DNA of 15,360 nucleotides from Balneolia bacterium (GCA_003566395.1 PXDL01000320.1:1-15360), one strand, 5' to 3'. Counted from the stretch's first letter, positions 7,126 through 15,346 are shown. Notes: a model not told the origin generated them from the sequence alone. Numbers and translations are program-made.

Positions 7126-8067
7126 ATGCTGATTCCCCTGATTTGGCTCGCAGCCGGCCTTTTTTTGCTTACTTACGGAGCCGACCGCCTTGTGGCAGGC
7201 AGCAGCGCCGTGGCCCTGCGCACCGGGATATCTCCGCTGCTGATCGGCTTAACTATTGTAGCTTTCGCCACCAGCAGCCCGGAATTGTTGGTCAGCATAG
7301 TTGCTGCGTTTCAGGGGAAATCAGCCATTGCGATCGGCAACGTGGTGGGATCAAACATTGCCAACATCGGCCTGGTACTCGGAGTTGCGGCCTTAATTTA
7401 TCCGGTTCGCTGTGAAAGAACGACCTTAAACCGGGAAGTTCCGCTCATGGTAGCGGTGGTCTTTTTTCTCTTTGTGCTGATGTACAACGATATGATTACC
7501 CGCTACGAGGGAATTGCACTGGTGCTTCTGCTTATCGCGTTTATGCTTTATCAAATCCGGGTGGCACGTATTCAGATGCACAAATTCGAGGAGCAGGTCA
7601 ACGAAGTTTTGGCTCACAAAACCGTACCTGCCTGGCTGGCCGGTTTGTATATCGTGCTGGGCGGCGTTTGCCTTTATTTCGGATCGGAAGCCTTCCTGCT
7701 CGGAGCCGTAGCAATTGGTGAGATGCTGGGAATGAGTGAAGCTGTAATCGGCCTCACCATTATTTCGGTGGGCACCAGCCTTCCCGAACTTGCCACGACC
7801 GTGATCGCTGCGATAAAAAAACAAACCGGGATGGCGCTGGGCAATATTATCGGGTCCAATATTTTCAATGTGCTGGCCGTGCTTGGCATCACCGGCACTA
7901 TTATTCCGCTGCACAGCGGAGATATAAACTACATCGACCTTACGGTGATGCTCCTTTTTTCGGCAGGTATCTGGGCGCTGCTTTTTATGATGCGCCGCCT
8001 GAACCGGATCAGCGGTTTGGTTCTGCTTTTCGGATACCTCGCCTATATGTGGTATCTGCTCCTCTAA
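7126..8067 (+). CDS. CaCA-family calcium/sodium antiporter
   Basis: 313 residues from the ATG at 7126, the usual size. The frame is open back to a TTG at 7063, but the extra 21 residues are polar and the possible promoter overlaps that TTG. The two inverted alpha repeats are plain. The first has ATSSPEL with the cation ligand E53 and GNVVGSNIAN (71-80). The second has GTSLPEL with E221 and GNIIGSNIFN (239-248). The first repeat carries Ala48 where most members have Gly. About ten membrane segments are predicted, in two halves linked by a charged loop at about 145-168. The role is exchange of cytosolic Ca2+ for Na+ or H+ across the inner membrane, as in YrbG-type proteins. Its stop is one base from the stop of the convergent UPF0316 gene. 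Confidence 0.92.
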   Translation: MLIPLIWLAAGLFLLTYGADRLVAGSSAVALRTGISPLLIGLTIVAFATSSPELLVSIVAAFQGKSAIAIGNVVGSNIANIGLVLGVAALIYPVRCERTTLNREVPLMVAVVFFLFVLMYNDMITRYEGIALVLLLIAFMLYQIRVARIQMHKFEEQVNEVLAHKTVPAWLAGLYIVLGGVCLYFGSEAFLLGAVAIGEMLGMSEAVIGLTIISVGTSLPELATTVIAAIKKQTGMALGNIIGSNIFNVLAVLGITGTIIPLHSGDINYIDLTVMLLFSAGIWALLFMMRRLNRISGLVLLFGYLAYMWYLLL

Positions 8068-8068
8068 T

Positions 8069-8656
8069 CTATTTCCGGACAGGATTCAGCCGCGACAAAA
8101 AGGAGGGCGACGGATCCGGAAAAACGCCCTCCCGGACCGAGCGGATATCTTCCACCGATACAAAAGCACCGGGGTTATACTTTTTGACGATCTGCTGCAC
8201 CTTCTCCAGATCTTTCCGCTTGATAATGGTCAGAATCAGCCGCACCATTCCGCTTCGTCCGGTTGCAGCAACGGTGGTAACGCCGTATCGGTTTTCGCGA
8301 AGCACATCGGTCAGCTCCGCAGCGTCTTCATGGGTGATGATACGCAGGCACAATAAGCCGATAGCCAGTTTCCCTTCAATATAAATACCCACGTAATTTC
8401 CCATAGCGAAGCCGCCGGCAAAAGCGATAAACGAGACCCAGTTCCCCAGATTTTGAATAATCTGACTGATAGCTATAAGCCAGATCAGTGACTCGAAAAA
8501 ACCGATAACGGCCGCCAACTTCCGCATGCTCCGGGAAACATAAATGATGCGTAAGGTGCCGAGTGATTGATCAACAATACGGGCCAAAAAGATGAGCAGC
8601 GGCAGAATAACCCAGGCAAACCAGTCGAACGGAGCCGGAAAAATGAGATCGTCCAT
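8069..8656 (-). CDS. UPF0316 membrane protein (DUF5698 + DUF2179)
   Basis: 195 residues. Three membrane segments occur at about 13-29, 46-66 and 72-92. The start of the domain carries the family signature DQSLGTLRIIYVSRS (29-43), and GNYVGIYIE is at 86-94. A soluble DUF2179 domain at about 110-172 contains GRSGMVRLILTIIKRKDL (133-150) and VSVEDIRSV. The function of the family is not established; the DUF2179 part is also found at the end of YitT-type membrane proteins and is thought to sense or bind something in the cytosol. The ATG at 8656 starts just before the first membrane segment. Its promoter should lie in the 302-base gap to the right. Confidence 0.88.
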   Translation of the reverse strand: MDDLIFPAPFDWFAWVILPLLIFLARIVDQSLGTLRIIYVSRSMRKLAAVIGFFESLIWLIAISQIIQNLGNWVSFIAFAGGFAMGNYVGIYIEGKLAIGLLCLRIITHEDAAELTDVLRENRYGVTTVAATGRSGMVRLILTIIKRKDLEKVQQIVKKYNPGAFVSVEDIRSVREGVFPDPSPSFLSRLNPVRK

Positions 8657-8958
8657 AGAATGAAAAAATTACAAACAGAGTGATGAAACAGCTTTCTAAG
8701 ATACGGGTATTTTAAGCGCTCCGATATCAAAAAGAGATATATGCATCACATTTATTTTGATGAGTCGTTTAGGTCACCAACAGTATATATAAGATATAGA
8801 GCGGAAAGATCACTATAATTTTAACAATCCAGAGTTTGAAAAGTTTGCGGCCAAATTGCCTCCGGCTCTTTGTAGTAGCGTAATCTCAAATTCGAAATAG
8901 TGCCAAAATCAAGTTATATTAGGTTTAATCGAAAAATAGCTCATAAAATTCAACACTT
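8657..8958. other. AT-rich gap left of the restriction-modification genes
   Basis: 302 bases without a credible ORF. Composition drops from about half G/C to clearly AT-rich near 8700-8750, which I take as the left edge of the acquired island. It must hold the promoters of the UPF0316 gene (minus) and the methyltransferase (plus). TATATT at 8915-8920 could be a -10 box, with a poor -35. No C-box-like symmetrical operator was recognised. A short imperfect hairpin (ATATC 8724-8728, GATAT 8736-8740) is of doubtful meaning. Confidence 0.5.
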
Positions 8959-9909
8959 ATGAAAGTAGAAGACCCCTTGTTTGACTTTTTTGATTCAACC
9001 TTAGATTATCGAATTGAAAATGGTGACGCTTTAAGTACTTTGAGTAATATCGAAAGTGGCAAATTTGATTTAATAATCACATCACCACCTTACAATATTG
9101 GAAAATCTTACGAAACCAAAACGACGATTGAAAACTATCTTGAGACACAAGAAGAAATAATTTCTGAATTAGTTCGAGTTATGTCTCCCAAAGGGAGTCT
9201 CTGTTGGCAAGTTGGCAATTACGTTGACAAGGGAGAAATATTCCCTTTAGATATATTTTACTATCAAATATTTAAGAAATTAAATTTAAAACTTCGTAAT
9301 AGAATTATTTGGCATTTTGGACACGGATTACATGCCTCAAATAGATTTTCTGGACGCTACGAAACTATTCTTTGGTTCACCAAAACAGATGATTACATTT
9401 TTAATTTGGATAATGTAAGAGTTCCGGCCAAGTATCCCGGAAAAAAACATTTTAAAGGTCCCAAGAAAGGCCAACTGTCAGGCAATCCTAAAGGCAAAAA
9501 TCCATCTGATATTTGGGAGATTGTTATACAGGATTGGGAAAAAGGACTTTGGAATATACCGAATGTCAAGTCTAATCATCCAGAAAAGACAGAGCATCCT
9601 TGTCAATTTCCAATTGAGTTGGTTGAAAGATGTATACTTGCTCTGACAGATAAAAATAGCTGGGTATTAGACCCATTTGCTGGAGTTGGATCAACTGTTA
9701 TAGCTGCTATAAAAAACAATAGGAACGCATTAGGTATTGAAAAAGAGAGGGATTATTGTAAAATGGCATACGATCGTATAAATGATTTAAAAGAAGGCAG
9801 ATTAAGAATGAGGCCTATTAATAAGCCGATACATAAACCCACAAAAAAAGATAAGATTGCTCAACGTCCCAAGGAATGGCTTGAACTTGATTTAAATGGT
9901 GGAAAATAA
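8959..9909 (+). CDS. Type II DNA methyltransferase, beta order, probably N4-cytosine
   Basis: 316 residues. The catalytic motif IV TSPPYNIG is at residues 41-48 and the S-adenosylmethionine-binding motif DPFAGVGST is at 238-246, preceded by the motif X region around HPEKTEHPCQFP. The order IV ... X-I marks the beta group. SPPY, not DPPY, favours N4-methylcytosine, though some SPPY enzymes methylate adenine. Target recognition probably lies in the middle (about residues 140-200), which includes YPGKKHFKGPKKGQLSG. The protein should protect host DNA at the site cut by the endonuclease encoded next, whose family points to RGATCY. Its TAA stop at 9907-9909 is followed directly by the endonuclease ATG. 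Composition is AT-rich like its partner and unlike the flanks. No Shine-Dalgarno is evident. Confidence 0.9.
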   Translation: MKVEDPLFDFFDSTLDYRIENGDALSTLSNIESGKFDLIITSPPYNIGKSYETKTTIENYLETQEEIISELVRVMSPKGSLCWQVGNYVDKGEIFPLDIFYYQIFKKLNLKLRNRIIWHFGHGLHASNRFSGRYETILWFTKTDDYIFNLDNVRVPAKYPGKKHFKGPKKGQLSGNPKGKNPSDIWEIVIQDWEKGLWNIPNVKSNHPEKTEHPCQFPIELVERCILALTDKNSWVLDPFAGVGSTVIAAIKNNRNALGIEKERDYCKMAYDRINDLKEGRLRMRPINKPIHKPTKKDKIAQRPKEWLELDLNGGK

Positions 9910-10524
9910 ATGAGAATAGCCCAAAAATACTCTCACCTAAATGGTGAAGAGTACTTAATCGTACATCATAATGAATTGTATAATGAGATTAAAGAAGTAA
10001 TATCCTCAATAAACGCTGATGATTTTCGCACTAAAATTAGTAAGGAGATTCGAAAAAAAGGCATCAAACTTCTTTCTCCTATAGACTTAAACAAGGCATT
10101 CAATCAAGAATTTAACAAAAAGGGTTGGGCAGAAAGTAGATACAACTACTATATCACTCTTAATAGAGAGTTGATGGAGAAGTCAATACTTATGCCAGCT
10201 AAAGAGCAGAAAGATTTTTTGATAAAAAGCGGAGAAAAAGAGCCTATTTATAGTTACAATCAAACGGATTTTGTAAAAGATAAAATTGCGGTTGAGATTC
10301 AATTTGGCAAATATGCATTTGTTGCTTTTGATCTCTTTGTAAAACATATGCTGTTTTACTCTGGTGGTGTAGTAAATCTTGGGATAGAAATTTTGCCAAC
10401 AAAAGAAATGCAGAAGCAAATGAGTAATGGTGTAGCTTATTTCGAAGGCGAGGTTTATAACGTAATGAGACAAGGAAGAAATAGTCCACCTGTTCCATTG
10501 TTGATTTTGGGTATTGAACCATAG
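9910..10524 (+). CDS. BglII/BstYI-family type II restriction endonuclease
   Basis: 204 residues. From memory the whole chain is co-linear with BstYI: it opens with MRIAQKYSHLNG, has KGWAESRYNYY (71-81), and carries the active-site block SYNQTDFVKDKIAVEIQFGK (115-134). In BglII the catalytic residues are an Asp, a Glu nine residues on and a Gln two further; here these are D120, E129 and Q131, the EXQ form of the PD-(D/E)XK fold. The C-terminal part with GVAYFEGEVYNVMRQGR (174-190) also matches. BstYI cleaves R^GATCY and BglII A^GATCT, so RGATCY is the best prediction. The enzyme acts as a homodimer in the family. The gene is complete and all catalytic residues are present, so it should be active. 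It starts directly after the methyltransferase stop, suggesting coupled translation. No controller-protein gene is visible. Confidence 0.93.
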   Translation: MRIAQKYSHLNGEEYLIVHHNELYNEIKEVISSINADDFRTKISKEIRKKGIKLLSPIDLNKAFNQEFNKKGWAESRYNYYITLNRELMEKSILMPAKEQKDFLIKSGEKEPIYSYNQTDFVKDKIAVEIQFGKYAFVAFDLFVKHMLFYSGGVVNLGIEILPTKEMQKQMSNGVAYFEGEVYNVMRQGRNSPPVPLLILGIEP

Positions 10525-10542
10525 CACTTAGAATAGAACTTT

Positions 10543-10558
10543 TACAACTGTAATTGTA
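10543..10558. repeat. Weak hairpin after the endonuclease gene
   Basis: TACAA (10543-10547) and TTGTA (10554-10558) are inverted copies with a 6-base spacer, starting 18 bases after the endonuclease stop. No T run follows on the plus strand, so termination is doubtful. Confidence 0.2.
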
Positions 10559-10727
10559 CACTGGCTTATAACACGCATATCGTACGGATGAGTGAGCATA
10601 TGTTGCTTTAATTCTTTGGAGGTCACCCGCTGCACAAATACCGGACAGATATATGTAAGGGGTAAGACGCCCGGAAATACGCTATATTGGTTTCAGTTTA
10701 TTATCATTGCGCGTCTCCCCTATCATC

Positions 10728-12272
10728 ATGAAAAAAAAAGTACTAATCATCTCTGCGGGACTGCTTGTTCTTATCCTGCTCGCTGTTGTCCTGCTGCCAC
10801 GTGTTTTTATCGACGGGGACACGGCTGCGGGCTGGATTCAGGACGGGCTTGGCGAACCCTTTCGCGCCGAGATGGGTGATATCAGCATTCAACCGCTGCG
10901 CCGGAGCGTCGTGCTCAGCAATGTTGTCATCACACATGCCGACGGAGACACCCTGTTTACAGCCGAAAAAATTGCCGCCCGCGGGATTGGCATTTTTGCG
11001 GCTGTTCAGCAAAACATCCATATGAATCGGCTTCAGGTATCCGGCTTCGCCCTGCACGAGGCGCTGTTCGAACTTGAAACCGATCAGTCCGGGAATGATG
11101 ATGAGCAGGATTTGCCTGATGTCCGCATCAACCGGTTTTCGCTTGATGAAGGCGAAATTGCCATTTCTTTTCAAGACGGGCAAACCTCAAGGATAACCGG
11201 AATTTTCGTTGAGTCAACTGTTAACACGCGCCCCGATGAATGCAGTGATTGCAGCCCGGATGCCTATTTCAGCAATGTGTCGGTGGCCGTCGGTTTTGTC
11301 CGTATTCCGTTTTTCGGCAACAGAAATCACTTTACGGTAGAATCGCTGCGGTTTAATGAGCGGGAACAGTCGCTGAGCATCGCAAAAATGGGCCACACCT
11401 CACCCTTGTCCGAACAAGATTTTTTTCGCTCTCTGACCTATCGCTCCGATTATATTATCGCCGGATTGGAAGATCTCGATATACGGGAAATAGATATTCA
11501 AAAGCTTCGTACAGGATCGGGTCTCAGCGCGGAATATATGTCGTTAGGGAACCTGGATGTGCATGTGACAATGGACCTCCGTTATGAAAAAGACCCGGAT
11601 ACCGAAGCTTCGACTATGCCCATGAGAGCCTTTCGGGACCTGGAGCAAGACTTCAGCGTGCGCCGGATGAATGTCGATCATGCCGATATCCGATACTCCG
11701 AATATGCCCCTGACGGCGTTCGTACCGGCACCATCTGGTTTGCCTCAACAACGGCGGTCATCACCGATATAGACAACCGAAGCGAAGAGCCGGCCATTAT
11801 CCGGGCCGAATCCATGCTTGAAGATGCCGGGAAGATTCAGGTTGAAATACGCATGTCGGCCGATGATGAAGGCACGCTTACCGAAATAGACGGTGAACTC
11901 GGGGAATTCGACGTCACCCTGCTAAACCGGATACTCCTTGATCTTGAGGGCATCCGAATCAAAAACGGCAAAACGCATCACGTAGATTTTTCATTTGCGA
12001 TGAATGACATCACGGCCGACGGTAACTTTCGTGCCCGGTATGAAGGCCTTGAGATGGAAGTGGTGGATAAAGACGATTACGGACAAGGTTTTTTCAATAC
12101 GCTTGAAAGTTTTGTGCTTAACGAAGCGGCCGTCCGGAAAAACAGTGAAGAAAACGGCGAAGAATACCGTGAAGGCACCATAGATCAGGACCGCGTACCT
12201 GAAGACAGCTTTTTTAAATATATCTGGGTAAGTCTGAGAAGCGGAATTATTGATGTAATTGTCAGGCTGTAA
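10728..12272 (+). CDS. AsmA-like membrane-anchored envelope protein
   Basis: 514 residues from the ATG at 10728; the frame is open to a TTG at 10707, but the hydrophobic anchor (about residues 4-24) follows the MKKK of the ATG directly. After the anchor comes a long beta-rich periplasmic region with the AsmA/DUF748-type opening: DGDTAAGWIQDGLGEPFRAE (29-48), then SIQPLRRSVVLSNVVI. Repeated strand patterns such as LDIREIDIQKL and MNVDHADIRYSEY fit a chain of beta repeats, as in proteins proposed to conduct lipids between membranes. The last 35 residues (FFKYIWVSLRSGI...) form a terminal segment frequent in this group. Most AsmA proteins are longer. It is alone on its strand, with no lipid-transport partner beside it. 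The gene's G/C content returns to that of the rest of the chromosome. A specific function is not assigned. Confidence 0.72.
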   Translation: MKKKVLIISAGLLVLILLAVVLLPRVFIDGDTAAGWIQDGLGEPFRAEMGDISIQPLRRSVVLSNVVITHADGDTLFTAEKIAARGIGIFAAVQQNIHMNRLQVSGFALHEALFELETDQSGNDDEQDLPDVRINRFSLDEGEIAISFQDGQTSRITGIFVESTVNTRPDECSDCSPDAYFSNVSVAVGFVRIPFFGNRNHFTVESLRFNEREQSLSIAKMGHTSPLSEQDFFRSLTYRSDYIIAGLEDLDIREIDIQKLRTGSGLSAEYMSLGNLDVHVTMDLRYEKDPDTEASTMPMRAFRDLEQDFSVRRMNVDHADIRYSEYAPDGVRTGTIWFASTTAVITDIDNRSEEPAIIRAESMLEDAGKIQVEIRMSADDEGTLTEIDGELGEFDVTLLNRILLDLEGIRIKNGKTHHVDFSFAMNDITADGNFRARYEGLEMEVVDKDDYGQGFFNTLESFVLNEAAVRKNSEENGEEYREGTIDQDRVPEDSFFKYIWVSLRSGIIDVIVRL

Positions 12273-12290
12273 AATGCGGGGATTTTCCAG

Positions 12291-13796
12291 TCACAAATCA
12301 CCCATATCCCGCTCTTCAAGGGCATCGGCTATATCGCTTTTTTCGGTATAAAACGGCTTCCATTTGGCAGGATCATCGGGTGGTGTGAGCAGCGACACTC
12401 CGATGAGTGCGATAAGTGAAGCCCCGGCGGCCGGTAGCACAATATAGGCTTCGTTCAACAGAGGCTCCGTAAGCACGTTGTTCAAAATCGTGATCAGCGC
12501 GGTAACGCCCATGCCCGTAGCGATGGAAGCGACGCCTCCTGCCGTTGTGACCCGTTTCCACAGGAAGGCGGCAAGCAGCGCGGGCGTGAGTCCGGCCCCG
12601 ATCATCGTATAAGCGGTAAATGCCATCGCCAAAATGGTATCAAACTGAGTGAGCATCATCCAGGCGCAGATACCGAGCAAGAGAACCATCAGCCGCTGAA
12701 AAACTACCACCTGCTTCTCGGTGGCGTCGGGACGCACAAACCGCTGGTAAATATCGCGGGTCAAATTGGTGGAAGGCGCCAGTAAAAAGCTGTTTCCCGT
12801 AGAGGTGATAATAGCCACGGCCGCACAGATAAGCAGCAGTCCGCCGGCCACAGGAATACCGACTTCGGTTCCGTAGCGGGCGGTATGTAGTATAACCTGC
12901 TCGGCATTTTCCACAGCCAGATAAAATGCCGAGCCAACTTCCAGGCTATTGAAATGACTAAAGGCCAGAATCGCTACAGAGGCGATAGCCGTTTCTACGA
13001 TGATGGTGCCGATTACCCACCAAATCACGGCATGTTTGGCCGCTTTCTCACTTCGGGCCGAAAAGAATTTCTGATACATATTCGATTCGCCCATAAGCAG
13101 CAGCAAGGTGGGCAAAAAGACGCCCATCGCCCAGAGAAAATTATGATCGCCGAACACCGAAAAGAGTTCCGGACGCAGTTCCGTGGCAACATATTCAGCG
13201 CCGCCCAGATTGAAATAGATCAACGGAACCGCAAGCACTACCGCGAGGGTAATCACCGCCCCGTTAATGATATCCACCGAAACGATAGACAGCATGCCTG
13301 CAAAAGCGGTAAAGAGTACGATGAAGGCGGCCGTCATCAAAATACCCTGCCACTGAGGAATACCGGCAACCAGCTCCAGCACAAATGCACCACCCATAAA
13401 CTGATAGCCCACAATAGTGGTGTAGGCGATGACGATTACGATGGTGCCGAGAATACGGGCGTATTTATTGTAGCGCAGCTCCAGAATATCGGGCACGGTG
13501 TACTGCGAAATGCGCCTGACCCGCCCGGCAAGAAAAAATACCAGAATGATGCCCACCCAGGCACCGGCCGCCATCCATAGTTCGGAAAACCCCACCTGCG
13601 CGGCAAGTCCGGCCCCGGCAAGCAGTCCGCCAGAACCGATCCACGTACACAACAGGGTAGCTACCAGCTTATAGGTCGGCACTTTGCGCCCGGCCACCAT
13701 AAAATCGTCCTGACTCTTTATGGCGAAGCTTTTCACGAAGGAAATGCTCAGCAGCAGAATCAGATAGCCGATTACGACCCAGAAAAAAATGCCCAT
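12291..13796 (-). CDS. Sodium:solute symporter (SSS family)
   Basis: 501 residues, about 13 membrane segments. Family signs are DDFMVAGRKVPTYKL (30-44), the TVPDILELRY motif (100-109), GESNMYQKFFSARSEKAAK (236-254) and the sodium-site helix IITSTGNSFLLAPSTNLTRD (329-348) with S332, T333 and S336 where Na2 ligands sit. It couples Na+ entry to uptake of an organic solute; sequence alone does not tell whether this is an organic acid, an amino acid, proline, pantothenate or a sugar. The C-terminal 30 residues are acidic and cytosolic (ALEERDMGDL). The YfcC-family gene ends 32 bases upstream on the same strand, so the two are probably one operon. No Shine-Dalgarno is seen ahead of 13796. The AsmA-like gene converges on it with 18 bases between stops. 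Confidence 0.9.
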   Translation of the reverse strand: MGIFFWVVIGYLILLLSISFVKSFAIKSQDDFMVAGRKVPTYKLVATLLCTWIGSGGLLAGAGLAAQVGFSELWMAAGAWVGIILVFFLAGRVRRISQYTVPDILELRYNKYARILGTIVIVIAYTTIVGYQFMGGAFVLELVAGIPQWQGILMTAAFIVLFTAFAGMLSIVSVDIINGAVITLAVVLAVPLIYFNLGGAEYVATELRPELFSVFGDHNFLWAMGVFLPTLLLLMGESNMYQKFFSARSEKAAKHAVIWWVIGTIIVETAIASVAILAFSHFNSLEVGSAFYLAVENAEQVILHTARYGTEVGIPVAGGLLLICAAVAIITSTGNSFLLAPSTNLTRDIYQRFVRPDATEKQVVVFQRLMVLLLGICAWMMLTQFDTILAMAFTAYTMIGAGLTPALLAAFLWKRVTTAGGVASIATGMGVTALITILNNVLTEPLLNEAYIVLPAAGASLIALIGVSLLTPPDDPAKWKPFYTEKSDIADALEERDMGDL

Positions 13797-13828
13797 CAGG
13801 CGGAGGAGTTAGTTTGTTGAAGTTAAGA

Positions 13829-15205
13829 TCAGCTGTATCCGAATATGACGGCGAGCACGATCACCACGGCACCTGCGCCGAGCAGTTTTAGCAGGAGCGG
13901 GAAGCAGAACCGGAACCAGCGGTCGTAAGGCACACCGGCCATGCCGAGAATACCCATCAGCACGGCGTTGGTGGGAACCAACATATTGGCAAAACCATCA
14001 CCGAAAAGAAAAGCCAGTACCGCAATCTGGCGCGAAATTCCCAACAGATCGCTTAGAGGCGCCATCAGCGGCATAGTTACAAATGCCTGACCGCTGCCGG
14101 AGGGTACAAACAGGTTCAGAATTGTCTGCATAATCATCATTCCCACACTTGCTAATTCCGGCCCGACCGTCGAAAGCGGGATGGACAAGTAGTGAACAAT
14201 GGTATGAAGTATTTCGCCGTCTTCCATCATCAGGGCAATGCCACGGGCCACGCCTACGAGGAGAGCCGTTTCGGTGAGGTCTTTGGCGCCCGACACAAAT
14301 TCCCTTGCCGTCACATTCGGCCCGATTTTTCCGATAATGGCCGTCACGACACCAAGAATCAGAAATGCGGCTCCCAATTCAATAAGGTACCAGCCGAGGG
14401 TCGCGATTCCCCATACAGCCACGCCCAGAGCCGCCAGAAAAGAGATCAAAATTAATACATGTCGCAGGGTAAGTTCGGGATACGACTGGGGAGGCGTTCC
14501 GGCATCGGGAGGTTGAATTCCGTGCATGAGGCTGGAGGCCGGATCCAGCTGTACTTTTTTGGAATAGCTCCAAACATGATGGGCGCCGATCATCACAAAA
14601 GGAAGCAGAATTCCCAGGCGAAGCTGCCATCCGGAGTACGTGGGCAGTTCGGCTACTCCCTGTGCCACTACCACCGTGTATTGATTGAACGCTGCGGTTC
14701 CGTAGCCTATCCCATATCCGGCCACTACAATTCCCACGGCCGTCATGGCGTCGAGCTTCATCGCCTTGCACAAGGCAACCAGAATGAGTACGAAGGGAAT
14801 GTACTCGCCCGAAGCCCCCATGGCGCTCGACGCAAGTGCGAAAACAAAGATAACGGCAAAGATCAAGACCTGCGGACGATCACCCAGGTTTTCAAGCAGA
14901 CGCCCGAGCAGCGCATCCACGGTGCCGGTTTTGCGAATCACCGCCAATACCCCGCCGATGATAAAAAGGAAGAAAATGATATCCTGAGCGGCGGCGAAGG
15001 CACGCGGAATACCAGTGAATAGATTCATCGGGCTGAGGTAAAACGGCTCGTCGGTAACCTGATACGAGCCCGGCAGCACAACTTCACGCCCGGCCTCATT
15101 CAGCTCGGTATCGAACGAACCCTGAGGTATGATCCAGGTTGCCACAAGGGCAGCGACCATAAGAATAAACAACAGCGTAAGAGTATGCGGCATTTTAAAC
15201 TTCAT
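13829..15205 (-). CDS. YfcC-family carrier (ArcD/DcuC-type)
   Basis: 458 residues, about 12 membrane segments. The signature blocks are FALASSAMGASGEYIPF (122-138), YGTAAFNQYTVVVAQG (168-183), NLFVPSGSGQAFVTMPLMAP (364-383) and GDGFANMLVPTNAVLMGILG (402-421), with PYDRWFRF near the end. The N-terminus has a hydrophobic segment and then a periplasmic loop starting IIPQGSFDTEL, typical of the family. Relatives transport basic or other amino acids, small peptides or C4-dicarboxylates, some as exchangers; the substrate cannot be fixed here. The ATG at 15205 begins MKFKMPHT, a common opening for this family. It is the first gene of a probable two-gene transport operon with the downstream sodium:solute symporter. 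Confidence 0.9.
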   Translation of the reverse strand: MKFKMPHTLTLLFILMVAALVATWIIPQGSFDTELNEAGREVVLPGSYQVTDEPFYLSPMNLFTGIPRAFAAAQDIIFFLFIIGGVLAVIRKTGTVDALLGRLLENLGDRPQVLIFAVIFVFALASSAMGASGEYIPFVLILVALCKAMKLDAMTAVGIVVAGYGIGYGTAAFNQYTVVVAQGVAELPTYSGWQLRLGILLPFVMIGAHHVWSYSKKVQLDPASSLMHGIQPPDAGTPPQSYPELTLRHVLILISFLAALGVAVWGIATLGWYLIELGAAFLILGVVTAIIGKIGPNVTAREFVSGAKDLTETALLVGVARGIALMMEDGEILHTIVHYLSIPLSTVGPELASVGMMIMQTILNLFVPSGSGQAFVTMPLMAPLSDLLGISRQIAVLAFLFGDGFANMLVPTNAVLMGILGMAGVPYDRWFRFCFPLLLKLLGAGAVVIVLAVIFGYS

Positions 15206-15311
15206 AAGCAGCGGACAGCGTTTGGGTTTGTCGGTTCATTCGGGGGATAGACTGCTGGAAAGCGTCGCACATATTCGGCCGGCTTCAGCCTTCACAAATA
15301 CAAAAAAGCAA

Positions 15312-15346
15312 TTGGTGAAAATAGCCAGCCCGGTTGTCATCACCAA
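15312..15346. repeat. Inverted repeat upstream of the YfcC-family gene
   Basis: TTGGTGA (15312-15318) and TCACCAA (15340-15346) are perfect inverted copies with 21 bases between them. They lie 107-141 bases before the YfcC-family start, near the window edge. An operator or a leader hairpin is possible; 7-base arms can also be chance. Confidence 0.25.

Larger units (their letters stand above)
8740..10627. mobile_element. Low-GC restriction-modification island
   Basis: The stretch is AT-rich compared with both sides: one sampled 60-base line at 9001 has 20 G/C, while one at 11641 has 33. It contains only the two restriction-modification genes and no integrase or transposase. AGGTCACC occurs once near each edge (8771-8778 and 10620-10627), and GATGAGT also occurs near each edge (8759-8765 and 10587-10593). 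Acquisition by horizontal transfer is inferred from composition and gene type; the exact limits are not certain. Confidence 0.55.

Noticed and set aside
10707..10727. Extension of the AsmA-like protein to a TTG start at 10707
   Set aside because: The ATG at 10728 begins MKKK directly before the membrane anchor, the usual arrangement.
12954..13580. Long plus-strand open frame opposite the sodium:solute symporter, and a similar one at 14459-15022 opposite the YfcC-family gene
   Set aside because: Both are antisense to unmistakable carriers and have low-complexity polar translations.
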